Shown here: in pieces, positions 8,274-17,703 of the stretch
Layout of the letters: each line of letters starts with the position of its first letter
Numbering within the stretch: the stretch's first letter is position 1
DNA from: BMS3BBIN04 sp964552465
GTDB taxonomy: Bacteria > Electryoneota > Electryoneia > Electryoneales > Electryoneaceae
Assembly: GCA_964552465.1 (NCBI GenBank)
Contig: CAZKGR010000010.1
Location: forward strand, 1 to 64,000
Reading direction: 5' to 3'
DNA: 64,000 nucleotides
Translations under genes and position numbers: made by a program
The notes under the pieces: generated by a model
Database searches by the model: none
Seen by the model: the letters and a program-made list of their open reading frames with translations, nothing else
What the model was told of the DNA's origin: nothing

Positions 8274-9896
8274 TTATCGAACCAGCATTGCTTTGGTTGT
8301 ACGAACCACACCCTGACTTTCAGCAGCAACAAAATACATTCCGCTGGCTTGATCCCGCATGTCGAGAGTGAAATTGTGCGTACCGGCACTGTAGGTGCCA
8401 TTCGCGATAGTGTGAAGTTTACGCCCGGTAACATCAAACACGGACACAGCTAAATGTTGTGTAGCTGGCAAGTTGATCTCGACAGTACTCTGAGCGTTGA
8501 ACGGATTCGGATACACACGATTCAACTCGAACTCATCCGGGATTCCAACGGCAAACTCGTTCTGTGAGTCATCACCTGCGATTCCGAGTTCACCCAGGAA
8601 TGCTGCCAGGTTCCCTGCGCCGCCTAGTTTGGTGAATATGAAAGAATCGGTAGCCATGACGTCATTGGGATATGTGCCGATATTGGCGATGTATGTATAT
8701 TCGCCACCTGGCGCAGCCGCCGGAATTTCCTGGACTAGTGTGTGAACGACTGTCTGGTTGCCACCAATGCTGAAGCTCGGCAGGAAAAGGATCGGACCGT
8801 ACAGGTTACCGTTTGGCAGAATCGCTTCGGTCCAAGCGTTCGCAGTGATCAGATTGTCCGTGGTATTGGTGATATATGCTGTGTATTCAATGTTCCCACC
8901 GCTTGGGAAAATCGTTGGATTCGGTACTGTCGGTTCCAGAGTCAAGACAATGTCAGCGCCGGGTTCAATCCAGTAGCCTACATCAACGAACACCGGTAGG
9001 TGGTCTGTGGCGTCATGAAGTGCATCTGCTACCAGTGCGGAAACTACACCATTGGTTCCGTCATTGATCGCAAGGTTGAAGTGGTTACCATCATTACCGA
9101 ACGAAGTGTATGTATCTCCTATGATGTCCCATCCAAGACCATCAAAGAACTGAGGTTGCGCGAGGATAAAGTCGAATCGATCATCCATACCGCCATTCGC
9201 TCCACCGCCAAACTGCGTGGTGCGTGGGCTCTGGGTATGAACTGCAGCATAGGCAATACTGTTATGCCAATTGCCCGGTGTAGCGATTGGATCCTCAAAA
9301 CCACCCGCAGAAAGCAGCTCCTGATATGCGGGTTCGGAGCTGGTGTATAGGTTCAAATCGCCGGTGAAAAGCAGGTCCGTATCGTGAAGGTTGTTGGCAT
9401 TCATGTAACTGATGAACTGTTGCACTTCAGCCAATCGTTGAGCCTCATACCCCTGGCTGGCTTTCAGGTGTGCACTGCTCATCATGATTGTGGGCTGACC
9501 CGGTAAGTCGAGCGAACGAAGCTCGAAGAGTTCGATATCACGAAGTGCGGTTGAAATCGAGGTAGTAGAGAGAAGCTCAAAACGATCTGTCCGGTAGAAC
9601 AGAAACTCTTCGTTCGTCCCAACTGTTGTGGGACTGTGACTCCAGATCCCGGGTTCGAGGACGCCATTTACAAATAAATCGGCTGCAGAGCTACCCAGCA
9701 TCTCCTGTGAAAGAATGATATCCGGATCGATCTCGTTTACAACAATTGAAAAGTCAGGATTACGGGCTGGTCCGGTGTTTGTCGAGTAGTTGAGTGTGTT
9801 GTAAGACATCACTCGGACGACACCCACTTGGGCGACAGAACTACTGGCAATCAGACTGACAAGCAAGATCATAACAAGTAGGTGTACTCGGCGCAT
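8274..9896 (-). CDS. Secreted endonuclease/exonuclease/phosphatase-family protein with T9SS-like C-terminal domain
   Basis: 540 residues. A signal peptide (LLVMILLVSLIASSSVAQ) precedes an EEP-fold domain to about residue 320, with the family metal and catalytic motifs: SYNTLNY, SQE, HLKAS, GDLNLY, DRFDFIL and DHLPV. Such enzymes cleave DNA/RNA or phosphate esters, and secretion suggests an extracellular nuclease or phosphodiesterase. A beta-rich domain follows, then a sorting-like domain (YPNPFNAQSTVEINL to the end). The ATG chosen has GAGG 7 nt upstream; a TTG at 9908 also starts the frame. No cysteine-rich or membrane segments are seen after the signal. Confidence 0.88.
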   Translation of the reverse strand: MRRVHLLVMILLVSLIASSSVAQVGVVRVMSYNTLNYSTNTGPARNPDFSIVVNEIDPDIILSQEMLGSSAADLFVNGVLEPGIWSHSPTTVGTNEEFLFYRTDRFELLSTTSISTALRDIELFELRSLDLPGQPTIMMSSAHLKASQGYEAQRLAEVQQFISYMNANNLHDTDLLFTGDLNLYTSSEPAYQELLSAGGFEDPIATPGNWHNSIAYAAVHTQSPRTTQFGGGANGGMDDRFDFILAQPQFFDGLGWDIIGDTYTSFGNDGNHFNLAINDGTNGVVSALVADALHDATDHLPVFVDVGYWIEPGADIVLTLEPTVPNPTIFPSGGNIEYTAYITNTTDNLITANAWTEAILPNGNLYGPILFLPSFSIGGNQTVVHTLVQEIPAAAPGGEYTYIANIGTYPNDVMATDSFIFTKLGGAGNLAAFLGELGIAGDDSQNEFAVGIPDEFELNRVYPNPFNAQSTVEINLPATQHLAVSVFDVTGRKLHTIANGTYSAGTHNFTLDMRDQASGMYFVAAESQGVVRTTKAMLVR

Positions 9897-10118
9897 CTGG
9901 TACCTCAAGGGATATGTTGTTCAAAACTGGTATCTGTTTCTTGTGCACTTATCGACAACTTGTGAGTATGATACTTAACGAGAGTTAGAGTCAACGTAGA
10001 ATATGTCTTTTGGAGCTTTTTTGGATTTTTCCATGTAGCACAATAGAACGCCCACTTGCCGGATGTTCATTGGCAAGCTACCTTCTATCCGACTCATGAA
10101 AAATAACGGATTTCCTGC

Positions 10119-12056
10119 ATGCACACCAGCAGCGACAGAACTCGTCACCTACTTCTCCATGGTATTCTGGCGGCGACAACGATCATAGTTCCGTTCACGT
10201 TTTCCACGCAGACTCTGGACCGAGGTATCCACTTCCGGTTCATGGTATGGGCTCTGTGCATGACGATCCTCGCACTAGCTTCGCTCTTTGCTATCTCACG
10301 TCATCGTGACATGCGGGACGAAGCGAGGTTTCCAGTTGGTCTACTTGGATTCGGTACCCTGTTTATCCTCGCAAGTGTTCCTGGCTTTCTTGTCGCTTTG
10401 AATTGGGAGGATTGGCTGTATGCCACTTTGCGGACTGGTGTCTTCGTCTGCCATATAATTCTATTTGCTCAGATCATGCTCTGGAATCGCGCGCGTTGGC
10501 ATGTGTTGGTCTGGTACATCACCGCAACTGCATCGGTTGTCAGCCTTGTCGGCATACTGCAATGGGGTGGCGGAATATTCTTGTTAGGCACGCTTGATCC
10601 CCCATACGCCACGATGATGCATGAAAACCTGTTTGCCTCTTTCCTTTTCCTTTCAACTCCTCTGGTTCTGTTCGGCGCAATTCGCTGGACGGGTCTGAAA
10701 CGCATCGTGTTCATCGCCGCACTAGCGATAATGATGGTTGCAGTCGTGATTTCCACGACACGAGCTACGTGGGCAGCATTAACTCTCGGTGCGGTGCTGA
10801 CCGGGCTATTGTATGTCATCGCTGATCGCAAGTTGGGGAAAGAAACGCTTGGCAGAACCGGCATACAGAAACGCGTGGCTGCCATTCTAATCTTTGTGAT
10901 TTTGCTGATCGGCTCTGGAGTTTTTGTTTCCAAGGTATCAGATCGCTTTGACGATTTGCAGGAACGGACCTTCATCTGGAAGAAGACCATTCAACTCGCG
11001 ATGGAAGATCCGTTTCTGGGTGTGGGTGCAGGCAACTGGGTGCAACACACCAACATTGAGAACATGATGAGCCGGATATCGCAGGCCAATTGGATCCGTC
11101 CGCATAATGATCCGCTCTGGGTTTTGTCTGAAACCGGCGTTTTTGGGCTAGCAGGTTATTTAGGACTGTTTGGGATCGCATTATGGATGCTGTGGCGAGT
11201 TCTGCGAAATACAGCTAGTCGTGAACAAAAGTTATTGAGTTTGATAGTTCTATTTGGTTTGCTGGGATTTTTCCTGATCTCGAATTCCGGTTTTCCCCGC
11301 GAAAGAATCGAACACACGGCCTATTTCGCAATGCTTCTGGCGCTATCTGCCTTTGTATATCTGATGGAGTTTCCGGGAAAAAAATCGTCAGGCAAGTCAG
11401 CGATTATTTCAGTAGTTGCAGGCATAGTCATCTTGCTGTCAGGATTCTCGACCGTGGTGGGTTGGTATCGTACAGAGGGAGAGAAGCATATGACTGTAGC
11501 GAACACCGCTCTCACGCTTCGGCACTGGCAAACTGCTCTTCCGAACGTCGAGAAGGCGCACAATCCTTTCTATTCAGCTCATCCGAACGGCCTCCCTCTT
11601 GAGTATATGCGCGGTGTCGCGCTGTATGAGTTGGAGCGTTACGATGAAGCGTTGTTCGAGTTCGAACGCGCATACGAGCTGAACGATACTCAGTTTCTTA
11701 CTTGGTGGTGGATGGCGCGGAGCTATTACCGCGTCGAAGAATACGAGCTTTCAGTAGAGTATTTCGAAATATGTCTTAATAAATGGCCGAACAACATATT
11801 CTCTCTTCCCGGCATCGCGATTGCGAAGTACCAGCTCGGTCGGTTTGAAGAAGCCTATGAACACATGTACTACTACCGTGAAATGTACAATCCTGAGAAA
11901 CACCGTGAGGGGTATGAAGATTTCTGGAGCGCAGTTCAAGAACGGCTCGGACCTGAACGGATTGCAGAGCTGAACATTGAATTCGAAGTGCCTGAGCTCA
12001 GACGGAAAGAGAGCAAGCAAAACTTACGGCGCAAAGACATAATTGGGGATAAATAG
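10119..12056 (+). CDS. O-antigen ligase/polymerase-like membrane protein with C-terminal TPR tail
   Basis: 645 residues. About ten hydrophobic helices fill residues 12-455. A large periplasmic loop (about 270-340) carries the Wzy_C-type features ERTFIWKKTIQLAMEDPFLGVGAGNW and HNDPLWVLSETG. The C-terminal 150 residues hold TPR-like helices (YMRGVALYELERYDEALFEF, then ARSYYRVEEYELSVEYFE). The family transfers or polymerises undecaprenyl-linked glycans (WaaL, Wzy, PglL); which reaction applies here cannot be told. There is no convincing Shine-Dalgarno site. It is transcribed divergently from the EEP nuclease across a 220-nt gap, and its stop codon abuts the 3' end of tRNA-Sec on the other strand. 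Confidence 0.87.
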   Translation: MHTSSDRTRHLLLHGILAATTIIVPFTFSTQTLDRGIHFRFMVWALCMTILALASLFAISRHRDMRDEARFPVGLLGFGTLFILASVPGFLVALNWEDWLYATLRTGVFVCHIILFAQIMLWNRARWHVLVWYITATASVVSLVGILQWGGGIFLLGTLDPPYATMMHENLFASFLFLSTPLVLFGAIRWTGLKRIVFIAALAIMMVAVVISTTRATWAALTLGAVLTGLLYVIADRKLGKETLGRTGIQKRVAAILIFVILLIGSGVFVSKVSDRFDDLQERTFIWKKTIQLAMEDPFLGVGAGNWVQHTNIENMMSRISQANWIRPHNDPLWVLSETGVFGLAGYLGLFGIALWMLWRVLRNTASREQKLLSLIVLFGLLGFFLISNSGFPRERIEHTAYFAMLLALSAFVYLMEFPGKKSSGKSAIISVVAGIVILLSGFSTVVGWYRTEGEKHMTVANTALTLRHWQTALPNVEKAHNPFYSAHPNGLPLEYMRGVALYELERYDEALFEFERAYELNDTQFLTWWWMARSYYRVEEYELSVEYFEICLNKWPNNIFSLPGIAIAKYQLGRFEEAYEHMYYYREMYNPEKHREGYEDFWSAVQERLGPERIAELNIEFEVPELRRKESKQNLRRKDIIGDK

Positions 12057-12148
12057 CGGGAGCGTCTGGGAATCGAACCCAGCCGGGACGGTGAAGCCCC
12101 ACAACGGTTTTGAAGACCGTGGCGTCCACCAGGAACACATCCGCCCCC
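12057..12148 (-). tRNA. selC: tRNA-Sec (selenocysteine), anticodon TCA
   Basis: 92 nt. The anticodon loop CTTCAAA (anticodon at 12111-12113) sits on an ACGGT/ACCGT stem. The acceptor GGGGGCGG pairs with ACGCTCCC over 7 bp (one G-U) and the eighth position is a G-A mismatch. The T arm is CTGGG-TTCGATT-CCCAG and the discriminator is G. A long variable arm (GGGGC/GTCCC) is present, as in serine-type and Sec tRNAs. The D stem is long, as in tRNA-Sec, but needs a bulged T to pair (GTGTTCC with GGACGC). CCA is not encoded. It lies 53 nt after mpl on the same strand and could be part of that transcript. Confidence 0.93.
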
Positions 12149-12201
12149 GAAAACGTCAACTGCAATTGTAAGTCATCCCGAGCTAAGCGAAGGATCTCTT
12201 T

Positions 12202-13617
12202 TCAGCCATTCCTGAACAGATCGTAGATTCCTTCAAACGCACCGTTTGAGAAGATAAGCACAACGTCTCCCTTCTTCCCTGTCTCCAGAACGTATTGCGC
12301 TAATTCAGGCACATCATCATAAACTTGTCCTTTCATGCCATTTTCACCCATTTCCTCTGCGATTGCTTCGCGATCTAGCCGCTCGTCAGAAGGAATCCTG
12401 TCTGCTCGAAAAATAGGTCCTAAATAGACTTCGTCAGAGGCATGCAACGCGGATGCCAGCGTATTTTGATGCTCTTGTCGAACCATTGTGTTTGACCTGG
12501 GTTCAATTAGAACACGTAGCCGTCTTCCTGGCCACCGTTCACGGACTGCTGATATCGTCTCTTTCATCGCTGTCGGATGGTGGCCAAAATCGTCGATGTA
12601 AGTGATTCCATCCCGTTCGAGGAAGACCTCCATCCTGCGACGTACACCCTTGTAGTGCATTAATGCTTCAGTTATATCTGAAATGGACCCGCCCATCAGG
12701 CTTGTTGCTGCAACGGCGGCAATAGTGTTCTGCAAATTGTGTTTACCGGCAAGGGGTACAGCAAGTTCAGCGTAACGCTTGCCGCTGCGTTCGATTACTA
12801 ATCCGCTGAATCCACTTGATACGCCAGTGTAGCTGCCTTTCCAGTGCGCGTCATTGTTGAAGCCATAGGTTTGCACACGGCTGTGCGCATACTTGGTCAA
12901 TGCACTAGCCCGGCGATCATCCGCACAGGACAGCAGCGTCCCATCAGGCGGGATCTGCCGTAGCATCAACTGGAAGCTGTGTTCGATGTCTTCAATGGAT
13001 TCGTAGATATCGCCGTGATCCATTTCGATAGACGTAACTACGGCTATGTACGGCAGATAATGGAAGAACTTAGCTCGTTTATCGAAAAACGCGGTGTCGT
13101 ACTCATCTCCTTCAATGACAAACGGCGCGTCTATATCACCCAGTTGGCTGGATGATGGTAGATCAAGTGGTTGCCCGCCTACCAGCCAACCCGGGTTCAG
13201 TCCGCATGCATTCATCAGAAAAGCTGTTAATGCAGTGGTTGAGGTTTTGCCGTGTGTCCCAGTAATGACTATTGGTTTACGATGCTGTAAAACCGAGTGT
13301 TTGAGGAATTCTGGCAGGCTGGTATATGGGATATGGCGACGCAGCATCTCCTCTATCTCGATATGCCCGCGGCTGAACGCGTTCCCGACGACGACCAGGT
13401 CCGGTTTCCATGACAGGTTCTGTTCAGCGAATCCGGCGTAGATGGTCACACCGAGCTGCTTGACCATGTCTGATGCCGGTGGATATAACGGTCCATCACT
13501 CCCCCGCACCTCGAATCCTGCTTGCACAGCGAGGTTCGCCCCGGCGAGCATTCCAGTCCCGCCTATCCCGATGAAATGGACTTTGGTCGGACGTTTATCT
13601 GTCTGAAGTGGTATCAT
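12202..13617 (-). CDS. mpl: UDP-N-acetylmuramate:L-Ala-gamma-D-Glu-meso-DAP ligase
   Basis: 471 residues, a Mur-ligase fold with Rossmann domain (HFIGIGGTGM near residue 15), central ATPase domain with P-loop TGTHGKTSTTAL (near 120) and C-terminal domain with DDFGHHPTA. Mpl recycles the tripeptide released from old peptidoglycan by ligating it to UDP-MurNAc in the cytoplasm. MurC is the close paralogue; the IPYTSLPEFL and GWLVGG segments favour Mpl. The start ATG overlaps the stop of the upstream peptidase as ATGA, so the upstream in-frame extension is rejected. It is the last protein gene of the long envelope run. Confidence 0.93.
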   Translation of the reverse strand: MIPLQTDKRPTKVHFIGIGGTGMLAGANLAVQAGFEVRGSDGPLYPPASDMVKQLGVTIYAGFAEQNLSWKPDLVVVGNAFSRGHIEIEEMLRRHIPYTSLPEFLKHSVLQHRKPIVITGTHGKTSTTALTAFLMNACGLNPGWLVGGQPLDLPSSSQLGDIDAPFVIEGDEYDTAFFDKRAKFFHYLPYIAVVTSIEMDHGDIYESIEDIEHSFQLMLRQIPPDGTLLSCADDRRASALTKYAHSRVQTYGFNNDAHWKGSYTGVSSGFSGLVIERSGKRYAELAVPLAGKHNLQNTIAAVAATSLMGGSISDITEALMHYKGVRRRMEVFLERDGITYIDDFGHHPTAMKETISAVRERWPGRRLRVLIEPRSNTMVRQEHQNTLASALHASDEVYLGPIFRADRIPSDERLDREAIAEEMGENGMKGQVYDDVPELAQYVLETGKKGDVVLIFSNGAFEGIYDLFRNG

Positions 13618-16600
13618 CGGAAGTACGGGTCCAGGTCGAGGTTGACGTAGATGACGACATTGTCCCACCACTCGTCGCCAGTCCAATTCTCCAGTTCCTC
13701 GAAGGAAGAATTATAGCTGCGTCTGGAAGTGTATACAGGTGCAAAACGTGCAGACATTGTCACGCCATACAGATCCTTGAGTTGGATTTCAACGCCTGCT
13801 TCCGCACCGAAATCAGCGCTGATCTCCAGATCCTCGACGCCTGCGAAGCTCACTGGATCCAGTCCATTGTCAAGGATATAACCAGCCTCAAACAGCCCAA
13901 TCCGCAGGCAATTAAGGAAACGGTCGACATGAACCTGACCCGTCTTGCGCATGAAACCAGGTAATTTGTGCGATTGTGACAATCGGTGAATGATGAAGAA
14001 GTTTGACTCGGTAGTGCCAAGAATCGACGACAACGATGCTGGCGAGTACGGACGAGGAATATCGCTGACATGTTGGCGATGTCCGGACGCGGTCCATGAA
14101 CCACCAAACAACGGATTGCCAAGCAGATCATATGCCGATCCACCACCGGCTGAATCTATAAATCTGGCAGGTGGATCGTTTGCAGAGATTACAGAACGGG
14201 TTTCTACACCAAGAGTCCAGCCGTAATTGACTTGCTTCTGCTTGTCGTACCACCAAGTTGCAACCTGGTACGACGGATCAAGCCCTACTGTCCAATGGAA
14301 ATGATGTGTCCACGAATTACGATATCCAGATCCACTGAATTCAGCCTTGAATCTCAAATAGGCCGTTCCAAGATCCTGGCTGGCGTGATTGATCGATCCA
14401 CGACTTTGGGGGACAGCAGACGCCTGTGAATAACGTCCAGTTTTTGAATTATAAACAGCTGCTGGTGCAGATAATGTCGCCGCCAATCTGCTTGCATCTC
14501 GATCCCAGAATCCCACCTTCATGCTGACTGTTCCACGCTGAAACCATGAGCTCCATGAACGCCATGATCGGAGCAATCCAGCTTCTGCCCACCCATCTCC
14601 GTGCATCTGTCCTGCGTACAGGGTAGCGTAGGTGGGACCAAAATTGCGATTTAGTTGCCTTGCAAATCCGAACCGTGCCTGTGGTAGATAATCTTGAAAT
14701 CCTTCGTATGGCAATAGAAAATCGAACATCCAGATATCTGCAAGATCGATGTAGGACCCTCGTGTGGCAATGCCCGCCATGACGCTGGTTGCCTGGTTGT
14801 ATCCGACAGTAGGCGAGAATGTAGCCTGCCAGCGATCCACCGGTTTCAACTCAATCGGCACAAATACCGGATCGAACACCAGCTCGGGATCATTACGCGG
14901 CGACATGTTGTCGTCGGGATTACGATCAGTCCAAAGTCCATCAGGGTCGAGCATTATTGTGCGCCGTTTCGCGCTTGTTGGCAGTTCGATCTCCAGGTGA
15001 ATTCGGTTGTTCGGCATGTGTAGCTGGTCCCATGTCCCCCACACCTCGTATCCTGGCAGGATCTTATCTGTTGGTAAGAACGGAATCACGCCTTTCAGTG
15101 TATCGCCAGCTTCCGATACGATACCCAGGGTTATCGGCAGGCGAATACCACCAACACGTTCGACATCAAACTCGAACCGCGCGCCTTGGGCATCGATGAC
15201 CTGCTCAACATTTCGCAGAGCGTAATCGAGATCGTCCGCGCTGTACATGAACTGATCGAAGAACCACTTGAGTGAACGTCCGGAGGCGTCCTCGAACGAC
15301 GAAACTATGTCATCGCCGCTGACATGGGTCAGTGCGTGCCGTTCGTACAGAATCCGGAACCCGCGCCAGAAGGCATCTTCCCCGATCACGCTGCGCAGTG
15401 TATTCAGCATTACTGGCGTCTTGTAGTACGATGATACGCGCAAAAGCGGATAATCGTCAGCAGTGTCGCTGGCCCGCACCATCGGGAGGTCTTCGCCTGC
15501 TAACACCGCTTCGAGATAAGGGCGTCTTCCCCGCACATCATCATCACGGACAATCATCTCCTTACTGAAAAGCCCGCGAGTGTACGTACGGTACTTGTTG
15601 TAGACGGTACCTTCGTACTTTTCTAACAGGTGGTGCTCGAGGAATGTGGTGAAGCCCTCATCTATCCACTGTTCATCAACAGAGTTCGATTGCAGGATCA
15701 TCGGTGTATAGTTGTGAACGACTTCGTGGATCATGACCTGCACAAACCGCGGATTTGATGATGTCATCAGGGTCAGCATCGGGTATTCCATCGCGCTCCA
15801 CGAATACGACGCTTGCACTCGCGGCCACGGATATTTCCCGTATATCTTCTCCAATTCTATGATTGTCCAACCAGCGACTTCCGCTGCGTTGCTCCAGTCA
15901 TCATCGCTGTCACGACGCGAGAACGACCAAGCCTCGAAATGCCCGAAGTCGATCCGGTCAATCAGGAAGTTCGGGTCCATCGCGAAGGCGACATCCGGCA
16001 CCTGATTTGCCTGAAATGTCCATGTGACCAGTGAATCTGCCTTCTCCCCTATGGGCACACGGATCGGATCTGGATTATCCAGCGATAGCCCATGCAGCCG
16101 TTCTGGCGGAAGAACTTCAGCCTCGTTGATCAATTCCCCTGTCGAAGCGATTATGTACTTGTACGGGACTGTGTAATTGATGGTGTAGTCAGCGAACTCG
16201 CCGTAGGCTTCGGCTGTTCCGAAGTAACGGTTGACTGTCCACCCGAACTCCGGTGTGTACGGGCAGATCAGCGGGTACCAGTACGCACCTTTGAACTGAC
16301 CTTGCGTGTATCCCATACGCGATTGTGAGCCACCGGTCGGTAACGTCGTTACGAACGGCAGTGTAAATCCAACAGAATCCCCGGGCAACAATGGCGGATC
16401 TATTTGCAGTTGACCAATGCTGAAGTCCTGCTCGAAGGTTACTTGACGCATGTCTCGAGCTTGAACTATGCCGACGTGCAAATCTCCCCATGTCTCAGGC
16501 GCTTGACGTGTCCAATGGGCATGACGTCCGCGCATGGCGATCGTATCGACCACACTTCCACCCTGCAACGCAGCCGGTGCAAGCCTGAACCACAGCGTGC

Positions 16601-16838
16601 CCAGTGTATCCGGGGAGTTGTTGGTGTAGGTGATGTGTGCGTCACCGCCAATGGAACGTGTTGATTCATCAAGCGTCAGGTCCATCTGGTAGCGAACTGA
16701 CTGCTGCCACTCTGGTGTACGTGATGCAATGGATGTCTGGAGGGGAATCAGCAGGAATAATGTGACCGCAAGGGCGGCCAGTACACATGGAAACGGATGA
16801 TTTCGCCGGTTGGTTCTGGTCTCAGTCGTACTCGGCAT
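13614..16838 (-). CDS. M1-family metallopeptidase with probable outer-membrane barrel C-terminus
   Basis: 1074 residues. After a signal anchor (about 18-40) comes an M1 aminopeptidase-like half. The zinc site is HEVVH at 371-375, with the third ligand E394 in IDEGFTTF after the canonical 18-residue spacing. SAMEYPML stands at the GAMEN position, altered in its last residue. The half from about residue 650 to the end is rich in alternating aromatic/polar strands (WSSWFQRGTVSMKVGFWDRD; YLRFKAEFSG; NVVIYVNLDLDPYF) with an aromatic residue near the C-terminus, suggesting a membrane beta-barrel. The start ATG overlaps the methyltransferase stop by 17 nt. Substrate unknown. Confidence 0.85.
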   Translation of the reverse strand: MPSTTETRTNRRNHPFPCVLAALAVTLFLLIPLQTSIASRTPEWQQSVRYQMDLTLDESTRSIGGDAHITYTNNSPDTLGTLWFRLAPAALQGGSVVDTIAMRGRHAHWTRQAPETWGDLHVGIVQARDMRQVTFEQDFSIGQLQIDPPLLPGDSVGFTLPFVTTLPTGGSQSRMGYTQGQFKGAYWYPLICPYTPEFGWTVNRYFGTAEAYGEFADYTINYTVPYKYIIASTGELINEAEVLPPERLHGLSLDNPDPIRVPIGEKADSLVTWTFQANQVPDVAFAMDPNFLIDRIDFGHFEAWSFSRRDSDDDWSNAAEVAGWTIIELEKIYGKYPWPRVQASYSWSAMEYPMLTLMTSSNPRFVQVMIHEVVHNYTPMILQSNSVDEQWIDEGFTTFLEHHLLEKYEGTVYNKYRTYTRGLFSKEMIVRDDDVRGRRPYLEAVLAGEDLPMVRASDTADDYPLLRVSSYYKTPVMLNTLRSVIGEDAFWRGFRILYERHALTHVSGDDIVSSFEDASGRSLKWFFDQFMYSADDLDYALRNVEQVIDAQGARFEFDVERVGGIRLPITLGIVSEAGDTLKGVIPFLPTDKILPGYEVWGTWDQLHMPNNRIHLEIELPTSAKRRTIMLDPDGLWTDRNPDDNMSPRNDPELVFDPVFVPIELKPVDRWQATFSPTVGYNQATSVMAGIATRGSYIDLADIWMFDFLLPYEGFQDYLPQARFGFARQLNRNFGPTYATLYAGQMHGDGWAEAGLLRSWRSWSSWFQRGTVSMKVGFWDRDASRLAATLSAPAAVYNSKTGRYSQASAVPQSRGSINHASQDLGTAYLRFKAEFSGSGYRNSWTHHFHWTVGLDPSYQVATWWYDKQKQVNYGWTLGVETRSVISANDPPARFIDSAGGGSAYDLLGNPLFGGSWTASGHRQHVSDIPRPYSPASLSSILGTTESNFFIIHRLSQSHKLPGFMRKTGQVHVDRFLNCLRIGLFEAGYILDNGLDPVSFAGVEDLEISADFGAEAGVEIQLKDLYGVTMSARFAPVYTSRRSYNSSFEELENWTGDEWWDNVVIYVNLDLDPYFR

Positions 16839-17703
16839 ACAGTTTGGGGGCCAGATCAATTTGGTCGAGACCACGTTTCCGCTCCTCAGTCGTGTAATAA
16901 TAGTTGGGCGAGAGCTCCATCATACAATAGGTTCGTTCCAGTTCGCGTGCAGCCTGCATGGTGGATCCAGAACCCGCGAATGGATCAAGAACCAATTCGC
17001 CGGGATCGGTACTCTTCTTAATCAACTTTTTCAACAGTTCAACGGGCTTCTCCGTGGAATGAAGCATCTTCTTGGTGGACAGTTTCTGAAAGAACATCAC
17101 GTTTGATATACGTTTCCCACGCAGAGTTCGTCGCCCCTTGTGCAGGAAGATAATCCATTCGTCCTGGGGTGCATAATCGCCACGCAGGTCGCCGCTACCA
17201 TGATTATTCTTCACCCAGATAATCGTGCGTTTAATTTTGAATCCGACCCGTTTGAATTCGGTGATAAACTCCGGATAGGAATCGTGACGGCAGAAACAAT
17301 ACAGGTGACGATCCTCTTTGAGGACGCGGTAGGCTTGTTCCGCGAACCGTGGTATCCAGTCACCCTGATCGTCATTCTTAAGGTGTTTGAACTTAGCGTT
17401 TACGACACGTCGGTTGGACTTGTAGTTGATGTTGTAGGGTGGATCGGTGAGGATCAAGTCAACGGTTTCATCGGGCATGCTTTCGAGCATTTCACGGTTG
17501 TCACCGTACCAGATGGTGTTATCCCACGGTCCAGTGTGTTCACGTCCGTTAAATTTGCGAGTGCCCAGTTCGATCTCGATGTCATTTGGTACTTCGAGTT
17601 CCGCTGATGGTTCGAGATTAGCTTTCCCAACTTTTCCATTTCCGTTCGGAGAGAGTGGTTCAAATCCCGGAAGGTTTAGTTGATCGTCGTGGAATTCACT
17701 CAC
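16822..17703 (-). CDS. Orphan DNA methyltransferase (N6-adenine/N4-cytosine, beta class)
   Basis: 293 residues. The catalytic motif IV DPPY is at 87-90 and comes before the SAM-binding motif FAGSGST at 242-248, preceded by HSTEKP (215-220); this order is the beta class. Such enzymes methylate the exocyclic amine of adenine or cytosine at a short site. The first 55 residues are a low-complexity, acidic lead that is not recognised. No restriction endonuclease or specificity gene is nearby. The gene is coupled on both sides to unrelated genes (ATGA with the PfkB kinase, 17-nt overlap with the peptidase), so it is probably a resident regulatory or protective methylase. Confidence 0.92.
   Translation of the reverse strand: MSEFHDDQLNLPGFEPLSPNGNGKVGKANLEPSAELEVPNDIEIELGTRKFNGREHTGPWDNTIWYGDNREMLESMPDETVDLILTDPPYNINYKSNRRVVNAKFKHLKNDDQGDWIPRFAEQAYRVLKEDRHLYCFCRHDSYPEFITEFKRVGFKIKRTIIWVKNNHGSGDLRGDYAPQDEWIIFLHKGRRTLRGKRISNVMFFQKLSTKKMLHSTEKPVELLKKLIKKSTDPGELVLDPFAGSGSTMQAARELERTYCMMELSPNYYYTTEERKRGLDQIDLAPKLYAEYD

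Noticed and set aside
10469..10990. 173-codon minus-strand reading frame
   Set aside because: Antisense to the O-antigen ligase-like gene and without any recognisable motif.
12057..12148. Possible tRNA-Ser instead of tRNA-Sec
   Set aside because: The anticodon is TCA in a CTTCAAA loop, the acceptor is extended and the D stem is long; a TCA anticodon reads UGA, not a serine codon.
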